A DNA stretch of 64,000 nucleotides, taken from positions 3,472,001 to 3,536,000 of the forward strand of contig CM033718.1 of assembly GCA_019671005.1 (NCBI GenBank), written 5' to 3'. Position numbers and translations under genes: made by a program. Numbering within the stretch: the first letter of the stretch is position 1; every line of letters begins with the position of its first letter. Shown here piece after piece: positions 55,590-64,000 of this stretch. This DNA comes from Hibiscus mutabilis. Its lineage: Eukaryota; Streptophyta; Magnoliopsida; Malvales; Malvaceae. The notes beneath the pieces were generated by a model that was not told the DNA's origin, made no database searches, and was given only the letters and a program-made list of their open reading frames with translations.

Positions 55590-55854
55590 GGGTAAAACTT
55601 TGATACACGATTTATGTAAAATTTATTTTATACAAGCCTGTATTTTTGTCTTACAAAACACAAATCTTAAATTCTTAAACCCAACACCTTAAATTCTAAC
55701 CCTAACACCCTCGACCCTAAATTTTAAACACTAACTTTAAATTCTAAACCCTAAACCCTTAACATTTAAACCCTAAATTACAATCCTAACCCCCTAAAAT
55801 TAAAAATACCATATAAATTAAAATTTACACGGTTTGTGTATTGAAGTTTTTCCC
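55590..55854. mobile_element. MITE, GGGTAAAA...TTTGATACAC family, copy 2
   Basis: Ends GGGTAAAACTTTGATACACG and the complement of GTGTATTGAAGTTTTTCCC. Flanks TTTTATTTT and TTTTACTTT differ at one base. Interior is CCCTAAA-like repeats. Confidence 0.75.
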
Positions 55855-55859
55855 TTTTA

Positions 55860-58215
55860 CTTTTATAATTTTTATTTGAAAAAAATTAGTACGAGAATCG
55901 AGATAAATATTCATATTTCTATGCACTTAAACAATATTCTCTTTTCCGCGAAAATGATGTTTACTATTTTACTCCTATAATTTTTTCTTTGAAAAATATT
56001 AGTATATTGGTCGAGATAAATATCCATATACACTTGCAATTGGAATACTTTTTTTAGGCTTAAATAAAAAATAGGTGCTTAAAATTCCAACTGTTATAAT
56101 TTTAAGTGTTTAAAGTTTCAACAATTGTAATTTTATGTGTCTGGCCGTTAAAGGGCATTAAAAATATTGTTAACCAATCAATGCTTGACACATAGCATAT
56201 TTATTTTATATTTTTTAAAAATAAAAACTTGGTTTTTCAATTTTTCATAATTTCTCAAAATTTTACAATTTTTACAAAACAGTCTCTAAGAAATTAATAT
56301 CATTATCCTGGCATATCAATAGCAAGAAAATAGATGTATGTATTTGGTTAGGACCTAAGTCCTAATCCCACAATAACTACACTCACAATACTCCAAGCTA
56401 GCTTATTTGTCTTGGATCCAATTTCCTTCGTGTTTGCCACAAGTTTGGCCACTCCTTTCTTCCTCCACAAGGTTTACTCCTTGCTATAACAATCCATACA
56501 AGTGAACACATGTTAAATAAGGTACATTGAGTATGATAATTATCCATCTCAAGCAGTCCAATATATTTACACAATTACTTATCATTGCAACAATGTTAAT
56601 ACATTACATGCATAAAACAGACAGCACATTCATATACACACCTTTATACATATTACCAAACTGCCTACATTCCATATTAAGGCAAAACAGGGTTGCAATT
56701 AAACTGTCCTAAAACTGTTTGCAAAACAATTTACCAAATTGTATACAAAACTGTGTACAATTACCTAAACTGCTGCTATCAGGCAGCATGTACTCTGTTC
56801 ACTTAAACATGCATAACTTTCATTCCGTATGTCATAATTTCAATTGGCTTACACCGTTGGAAAGATAACTTAATTGTCTTTCTAAACATATAGGTCTTGC
56901 ATTTTAATTCTTTTCCAATTAATACAGTTTTTAACTTAAAGACAGAGCAATTTACAATACTAGACAGTTTGCATTGTCCCTAGTGTTCCTTCTCTACAAT
57001 TCATTCTACAATCCAGAATTCAGTTATGTTTTTTCCTAATGAATTTAGACATGTTAAGTCACTATCCATAAATTTTTTAGCCTTAAATTCCATTTATACA
57101 ATTTATGGTGATTTTTCAAAGTTACTGCCCAGAACAGAGTTTTCTGGGCAGATTTCACTAGGCTTGATTTTAGCTTCATTATTCACCTAGATGGTAGTTC
57201 TAACATGTTAATATAACTTATATTCACTCTCATGCATGTCTAAGATAGCTCCCAAGTTCATGTATTTAAATTTCATGCCCTCTTTTTACACATATGATCA
57301 CCATATGTACCATTTCATATATTCACATGTTTAAACATAAAAATCTGGGCAGTAACTTATATACATCTTCTTAGGCATCAAATTAGCTCTTCAGGATTCA
57401 TATATGTGAAATTCCATTTTGTTTTCCTATGTTTTTCTAACCATGTTTCAAAATAATCCATATATATAGTATATCTTAACAAAACAGTCCCCTTACTCTA
57501 CAAGCACAAATCAGGGCAGCTTCATATGTCTATATTATCTCATCAAAAATCAGTCTACATGTGTATGTTTACAAATCAAAACAATCCCATTAACATACTC
57601 ATCCAATCTAATCCTACTAGCATACATATCATGACAATCCAATTAATAGAATACAATTCAAGAAATGACCAATTCTAGACCCATGCTCATTCGAATGCCC
57701 CTATAAACTCGACAATTTCATAACTAAAAAATTATCTACAATCTATCATTCAAAATCAGATTAATCAAAGAGAGGAATCAAGAAATTTACCTTCTCCTAA
57801 GCTAATCTGGTCAAAGCTCAACAAGAAACATGAATTGAAAATAATCTAAGAAGCTTTCTCTCCTTCTTCCTCTCTCAAATATTCGGTTTTCCACCTTTGA
57901 AGAAGGAGATGGTGAGTCATGGATTTCATGGAATCCATATGTCTGGTTGGCATGGTTATAAAAGGCCATGTGTATCAACCACTTACACTTATTGTTTCTA
58001 TGCAAACCATCGATTTTCACCTTTATTCAATCTAGTCCTTTCGAAGTAGCTATGCAAGTTCTCAATTCCAATTTAGTCCTTCTTAACAATAGCTATTTAT
58101 CTTTTCTTTATTTGAATTTAACTCCTAATCTATCCAATTAATTCATTAATGATAGATTCAAACAATTATTTAGCTTTCGAATTTGGATCATAATTCTAGG
58201 CTGGGTTTTGGGGTA
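55860..58215. other. Intergenic repeat-like DNA, possibly a solo LTR
   Basis: 56300-58215 has a base composition unlike its surroundings (many CA/CT-rich words, few long A/T runs) and near its right end TAGTCCTT/TTTAGTCC motifs and GGGTTTTGGGGTATTATATT, which recall plant LTR borders. No paired LTR, primer site or coding domain was found, so this is tentative. Confidence 0.35.
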
Positions 58216-59460
58216 TTATATTATAGCCGGGTATGGGTCGGTCTAACAGGTTGGTATATATAGCCATTATCAGAAACAAAAATCATTTTCTCCCTTTTTA
58301 TCAAAACGGATCAAAACCACCCTCTTTCAAATCCTCTGATATGTTCTTCATATTCTTCAATGAAGAAAACGATGAACATCCATCGTGCCGGCCGTCGTTG
58401 CCGGCTGCAAAATTTCCAGAAAAACCCTAATTTTCCAGATTTCAGTGACCTTCAAATCGTATTTTTTTCGCCGGAGTTACGTCGAAATCAAATCGCGGTA
58501 ATGTTTTCAAAAAAAAGAGTTAAAATGATCCATTTTCTTTATTTAAGAACGAAATTGAATATAGGAGAAAGAATTACTAGAAAAATCTGCTTTTATTCCA
58601 CTGGAAATGCTTGAATACACTTGCTAAATTGCTACAACCTCTGGAATCTGAATGCTTATTGTGTATATATGTGATTTGTGTTTTTCGTACCTGATGTTTG
58701 TTGCAAAGAATTACAATCCTATTTATAGTACAAGAAATGCTTGAATTCTAAGCATGAATCCCTAATTTCTACCCCGATTTGCCTCTGTTTTGATTTTATT
58801 TATGCTTGATTCTTGCTGAGCTTCAATTTAGGGATTGCATCCTCTGAATTTTGATGGGTTTTGCTACGGTTTCGGGATTTAATCCTCTTTTTTATGTCCC
58901 TGATGGTTTCGACTCAACAGAGGAGACGTTGGCATGAGTAAATGGCGACGGGAATAGCTCGGGTGCTCGCTAGAGAAGATGGAATGAACGGATAGAGTTG
59001 AAACATCGTGCGTGTGGCTGTCACGTGCGAGTAGTGATCCATGTGCCTTGCTTTGGTGCCATCTGGACCGTTATATTACTCCTTGATCTAACGGTTGTGG
59101 GAACGAGCGCTTCATCACCCTCCAACTGGTGCAATTTGCGTCATTTTATCGATTCTTGATCCAACGGCCCTCCATCGGCAGTGCAACAAAGAAACAAAAG
59201 GGATTAGGGTTTTTATTTAGTTATAACCGGGCTAATGGGCCCTTGTATAATGTATTATGGACTCTAAATCTAATGGGCCTTTTATTTATTTTTAATGGAT
59301 ATTTAATATTGGGCTGTGTAGTTTTATATTTTGGGTTTTTATACTAACCTTTTATACTAACTATAATACACTAATTATCCTAACAACATTATGACACCTA
59401 CATAATATTAATACTAATTACTACATTAATATTACATATAGCAATTATACAATAATGAAA
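58216..59460. other. LTR-like remnant, no gene
   Basis: On the minus strand a TATA-like CTATAAATAGG at about 58710-58720 lies in a region with retroelement character (58580-58800). Two short overlapping ORFs at 58233-58614 resemble no family. Confidence 0.3.
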
Positions 59461-59479
59461 ACAACAACAATTATAGCAA

Positions 59480-60345
59480 AAGCGAAAAATCAGTGACAAC
59501 ACTCGTTAAAAGATCTCGTTACTCGATTCGACCGGTTGTTCGTTAAGCTCAATAAATTTTTGCTCGACTCGTGCACGTTAAAAAGCTCGTTGCTCGACTC
59601 AATTTGTTGCTCGTTAAGTTCGTCAAAATTTTTACCTTATTTTTTAATATAGGTAAAATCTTGTGATACTATTAGAGCTTAATATAAACATATAAATTCA
59701 GGAAAAAAAGTGAGGTCTGAGGAGACAAATAAACAAACATATTGTGACCGAGTTAGAGATGAAATTGATATTCAAGTGTGAGACTCTTTTTAGTTTCTCA
59801 ACAATCTTCATTGAACAACAAAGAAGAGAATGCCTTAGGAATTTCGAGTTTTTAACTTTCAATTGTAATTTTTTATATGAAAAGTAAAAACGGAAGACAT
59901 TTCTCCTTTTCTACTTTTACCCATAATGTAATAATAAAAATGAAAGACTTTAATAAAAAAGAGAGAGTCATTATTATAATTTAAGTTTTTATTAATACAA
60001 ATTAAATTTTTAAATTCTCCATAATACAAGATGTTTTGAAAATTTGAAGCCAAAATTTTATGGGTAAATTATCTACTAATTTTTGAACTTTTCTAAAGTT
60101 TTGAACTAGTATTTAAATTTCATGTAACATAATTTTTTAAGGTGACCACCAAAAAATTATAAAATTATTTATAAAAAAAATAACGAGCTGGTCACAAATT
60201 TATCGAGTCGAGTTGGACCTTGCTCGACTTAACTTGCTAAGATCTCGATTTTGAGTTGAGTCAATTCGATTCGAATATTAATCAAGTTTTGATCGAGTCG
60301 AGCTCGAGTTGTTTGCGAGCTGCTCAACTCAATAAGAATCCCTAA
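59480..60345. repeat. CTCGTT/GAGTCGAG-rich repeat with inverted character
   Basis: The left part has repeated CTCGTTnCTCGA units (59500-59620), the right part GAGTCGAGTTGG/GATCGAGTCGAGCTCGAG units (60180-60330), complementary in kind; the middle is AT-rich. Probably a decayed foldback element. Confidence 0.5.
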
Positions 60346-60363
60346 TTAAAGCTAATAAAAATA

Positions 60364-60990
60364 AGAGAAAATATATCATGCACCGATGGTGGAAATGAAA
60401 AGTTTACACAAGTGCCTTAGTTTTAAAGTTTAAGGACCGGTTTAAGGTTTAGGGTTATGGGTTAGAGTGTATGAGTTTAGAATTTAGAGTTTATGGTTAG
60501 AATTTAAGGTTTAGAGGTTATAGTTTAGTTTTTAGGATAATATGGTTAGGGATTTAGGTTTTAACCTATAAACCCTAAATTTTAACCTTAAACTCTAAAC
60601 TCTAATCATTACCTCTAAATTCAAAACTCATACAATAAATTCCTAAACAAAATCCTCTAACCCTAAAAGAAAGGTGCTTAGGTAAACAAAGTTTTCTCAA
60701 GCGCTTGTGTAAGCGTGTTAGTTTTAGAGTTTAGGAACTTTGTCTAGGGTGTAGGGTTTAGGGGTTTAAGTGTAATAGTTTTGAATTTAAGAGTTGTTGA
60801 TAGAATTTTGAGTTTAGGGTTAAATTTAGGGTTTGTGAGTTAAACTTAAATATCTAACCATATTATCATAAACCCTAAATTCTAGACACATACACTCAAA
60901 CCCATAAGACCCTAAATTGAAACCCTAAACCATAAAATTGAGGCTCTTGTGGAAACAAATAATTTTCACCACCTGTGTATGAGAAAATAA
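60364..60990. mobile_element. MITE with telomere-like interior, related to 18638-19031
   Basis: Left end has CATGCACCGATGGTGGAAAT, right end ATTTTCACCACCTGTGTATGAG, as in the 18638 element. Interior contains two rounds of TTTAGGGTT-like then AACCCTAAA-like units, suggesting an internal duplication or nested copy. Target duplication not resolved. Confidence 0.65.
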
Positions 60991-61135
60991 TCTATTAAGT
61001 ATTAATTCAACTGGCACTGGTATTGTTACTGATATTGTTACAATATTTAAGATGTCTTAGATTTATTAGCGTTTAAATGCAATTATCTTCGATTTAAAGG
61101 TAAATGAATTATACTTATTTTATACAATCTTAGAA

Positions 61136-61315
61136 GGGTAAAACTTTGACACATGGCATATGTAAAATTTATTTTATACAGGCCTGTATTTTTGCTTTAC
61201 AAAATACAAATATTAAACCCTAAACTCCTAGTATTTAAACCCTAAACTACAATTTTAACCCCTAAAATTAAAAGGACAGTGTAAACTTTACGATCTGTGT
61301 ATTGAAATTTTTTCC
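61136..61315. mobile_element. MITE, GGGTAAAA...TTTGATACAC family, copy 3
   Basis: ATCTTAGAA is duplicated exactly at 61127-61135 and 61316-61324. Ends GGGTAAAACTTTGACACATG and the complement of GTGTATTGAAATTTTTTCC. 180 bp, the shortest copy. Confidence 0.88.
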
Positions 61316-61572
61316 ATCTTAGAAGCAAAACATTTTTAATCGAGTTAAATATCAATTATCAGTTCAATTGATTTGAAGCTTTTAATAGTAGTTCTACGGA
61401 TTCTTTTATCGAGGCTAAATTGGTTGAAAATGAATGAAAAAATATTTGCATCAACAGGTGAATTTTGCATGAAATCAGCGATGCATAGGTAAGGAAATCC
61501 AATCTCAAGCAACCCTTTATATCAATGTTGAATTTGAAAGAAAAGAACATATATAAAAAGTCCCTAAAGTTT

Positions 61573-61585
61573 GGGGGGGGGGGGG
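61573..61585. repeat. Run of 13 G
   Basis: Uninterrupted G tract in AT-rich DNA between the MITE and the PPR gene. Confidence 0.9.
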
Positions 61586-62069
61586 ATGTATCACCACGTT
61601 TGACATCTTTAAAAATCCAAGATTCTTAACATCAGTAACTAGTTATCTTTCTGAATAAATATTCAGATTTAAATATCGAATATAAATATATATCTAATAC
61701 AAGTGCACATTATTTATTCAAAAATTTTATCTTCATATGACTTGAACACGAATACTTTGACAAATTTTATCTAACATCTTTGAATGAGCAAAAATTCACA
61801 AGCATTGTATGAGCTAGAAGGTAATCACCAATGCATTGCAACAGCCGGGAGCCATGTATGAAAGGCAGAGTTAGGGATCATCTAAAGGGAGCTAAGCACC
61901 TCTGTTCCCTCCAAGCAAACAGTACCAAACCCGACTGCAATATTTCCACGCGGTGAGGCAACCAACAATAAGAATCGACTTAAGGATTCGTATTCCACCA
62001 ATTTCTCCCGACCATTAAATCAGCACCTATCACACTCGGGCATGAACTTTTCATAGGCATAGCAGTCAG

Positions 62070-64000
62070 TTACCAGTAATCGCTGCATGAACATTTACCA
62101 TCTTCAAAATGATGAAATCGGTTTTAGTCCCGTAGTATAATTAGCCGACCAACAATCTTCGATATATACTTAAATGCCATGTGACAATCACCGCAAACAC
62201 GAAGGTTTTTCATTATCCTAATTGGTAATCTGGAATCGCGGGTTAGAACAAATGCAACTGCGAGTTTCTCGCTGTGGTAGCTAAGGAGTTCCTCTTTACT
62301 CTCAGGCTCCAAGTCATACAATGCAAATCTCGTCTCCGGCACGTATCCGGCATCCTTCATTTTTTGGTTAAGTTCCTTGAGCTTTGCATAGATCAAATCA
62401 TTATCTGGGTGTGACTTATCACCTGCCACAAATACATGGACACCGTCTTTCATCGTGACCCAACTACAACCAGCTTCTTTCTTTGCGGCAGCCCTTCTCA
62501 TTGCCACCCTGGCCTCCGCTACACCATCCCACTTTCCACCATAAGCATACATGTTAGCAAGGAGGACATAGTTCACTGCATTTTGAGGTTCCAAGTCAAA
62601 GAGCATCTCAGCTGCCTTCCGGCCCAACTCTGACTTCTTACCCAAATAAGAACATTAGGCTTAATCGACATGGTGTTGATAAAATCTTCTATCCTATCAA
62701 GTTCACCAGCTCGCCCTAGGAGATACGCCATACATGAAAAGTGCTCCATCTTGGGAGCCAACCCATACACTTCCTTCATCGAGTTGAAATGAGAAAATCC
62801 TTCATCGACCAATCCCACATGGCTACAAGCCAATAAAACCCCAACAAAGGTTACATGATCGGGTAATTGACCATCTAGATTCATGCGCATAAAAAGCTCA
62901 AGAGCTTTGTCTCCTTGTCCATGACGAGCATAGCCTGATATCATAGAATTCCAAGAATATACATTCCTTACTGGCATCATATTAAAAAATCTTGAAGCAT
63001 AATCTATCCTTCCACTTTTCGAGTACATGTCAACAACGGCACTTCCAACTACAACATCAGATTCTAAACAAGCTCTTATGGAACAAGCATGAACTTCCAT
63101 GCCACGCTCTAATGTTGCAACTGACGCACAGGCGCTTAGAACTGTGGCAAAAGTGAAACCATCCAGTTTTTTACCCCTGTGCATCATAAACCAGACTAAA
63201 TTAATGGCTTTGTCCAAGAGCTCATTATGTATATACCCAGAAATCATGGAATTCCAACTAACTTCGTCTCTTCTCTCAGACATCCTGGAGAAGATCTTCT
63301 CGCATTCATACATCTCCCCACATTTTCCATAACAAGCCAAAAGTGCATTCTCAATGGAACTGTCATTTGCGAGACGGTGTTTTAGTACTAGAGCGTGTAT
63401 CTGATGGTTCAATTTGCTGAGTGAAAGAGATGCTGCTGCCGCAAGTATGTTTATAAAGGTTATTCTGTTAGGAACCCACCCATAAGACATCATGTCCAAA
63501 AAAATATTTAACTGCTTCTGAAACTGAAGACTCTGAATCAGCTAATGCTCCAATCATAGAATTCCATGAAACTTGATCATGGTCCAGCATCAAGGAGAAA
63601 ATGTTCTTGCACTCAGATAGACATCCGATAGTGGCATATAAGGCAAGAAGAGCATTTGATACTGAAACATCCCGATCAAGTCCCAATTTTAGAACTTCAC
63701 CGTGTATCTGTTGTCCAATTATGCTCCAGCCCAAGCTTGCACATGAACTCAGAGCACTTAATACAGTATAATTCGAAGGCATTAATCCAGTTCGTCTCAT
63801 TGCATAGACGCTTGTTACCGCATCTTCAAAACACTCATTCTGGTCAAGACCAGAAATCATGGTATTCCAAGAGACCAAATCTTTATTAACCATAAGTCTA
63901 AAAACAGAACTAGCAGCAGTGATATCACCGCATTTAGCATACATGTTAATAAGTCCATTTCCAATTGCAACCACTGTGTCATTTAAGCCCCTACGAACTA
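62070..64000 (-). pseudogene. MEF7-like: DYW-class PPR protein (MEF7/At5g09950-like), partial and disrupted
   Basis: The minus strand encodes PLS-type pentatricopeptide repeats (LINMYAKCGDITAASSVF, DLVSWNTMISGLDQNE, DVVVGSAVVDMYSKSGRID, NVYSWNSMISGYARHGQGD and more), then the E/E+ region and DYW domain (GYVPETRFALYDLE, LLSYHSEKLAVAFVL, RIMKNLRVCGDCH) ending NRFHHFEDGKCSCSDYW before TAA at 62070-62072. DYW proteins edit organellar RNA (C to U); the Arabidopsis relative MEF7 works in mitochondria. Three lesions are seen: an extra T in a T7 run (63498-63504), a deletion and frame change after NVLIW (about 62640) where about a dozen family residues are missing, and Ser-to-stop TAA at 62124-62126 before the last 17 residues. 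The HxE and CxxC zinc motifs of the deaminase domain are otherwise intact. The 5' part lies beyond the window. Confidence 0.88.

Noticed and set aside
1..64000. tRNA, rRNA or snoRNA genes
   Set aside because: No convincing clover-leaf with A and B boxes or rRNA core sequence was noticed on either strand; a covariance-model scan would be needed to exclude them.

Overview
The window is nuclear DNA of a flowering plant, almost certainly a eudicot. The coding genes have plant-type GT-AG introns and belong to plant-only families: class B heat shock factor, MAPKKK5/YODA-type kinase, CEP peptide precursor, SKU5-like protein, oil-body lipase, patatin-like acyl hydrolase, salicylate-type methylesterase and a DYW-class PPR protein. 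The intergenic DNA is very AT-rich and full of MITEs and retroelement remains. Species cannot be fixed from sequence alone; the transposon-borne plant mobile domain (PMD) gene and the LTR types remind me of Malvaceae such as cotton, which is only an impression.

Layout. 0.27-2.2 kb: OBL1-type lipase (+, 5 exons). 4.7-7.1 kb: HSFB1/TBF1-like factor (+, 2 exons), with three upstream ORFs in its leader and a ~770-bp inverted repeat in its intron. 7.6-9.0 kb: RNase H-like fragment and a MITE nested in a MITE. 9.6-11.4 kb: patatin-like gene (-) carrying a 20-bp relic intron and a 2-bp insertion. 13.2-15.0 kb: a non-autonomous Mutator-like element with a perfect 9-bp target duplication that carries a captured fragment of an INDETERMINATE-DOMAIN (IDD) zinc-finger gene (a Pack-MULE), itself hit by a Stowaway MITE. 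16-20 kb: a series of MITEs. 20.8-23.7 kb: a CEP peptide gene and a second, probably broken CEP-like copy. 24.2-27.9 kb: a 3.7-kb LTR retroelement (-) with gag, zinc knuckle and protease traces but no recognisable reverse transcriptase or integrase. 28-31 kb: MITEs and a ~370-bp tandem duplication. 32.1-35.4 kb: MAPKKK5-like kinase (-, 11 exons, 709 aa).

39.0-48.7 kb holds the most interesting object: a 9.69-kb Mutator-like element bounded by a perfect 9-bp target duplication (ATTTTATTG) and ~320-bp terminal inverted repeats. It contains a decayed PMD gene, a decayed MULE transposase with SWIM finger and zinc knuckle, a minus-strand ORF of unknown function and a tandemly duplicated small-ORF module. 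Four of these modules share a promoter cassette: a pair of ~28-bp imperfect palindromes (GACCTCGC...GCGAGGTC), then a TATA box, then an ATG about 75-115 bp on. The same palindromes fill the terminal inverted repeats.

50.6-53.5 kb: SKS (SKU5-similar) gene (+, 8 exons, 538 aa). 54.3-55.4 kb: methylesterase gene (+) with a 1-nt frameshift. 55.6-61.4 kb: MITEs and LTR-like repeats. 62.07 kb to the end: a MEF7/At5g09950-like DYW PPR gene (-) with a frameshift, an internal deletion and a premature stop, running off the window. The host genes are unrelated to each other and appear independently regulated; the transposable elements account for most of the remaining structure.
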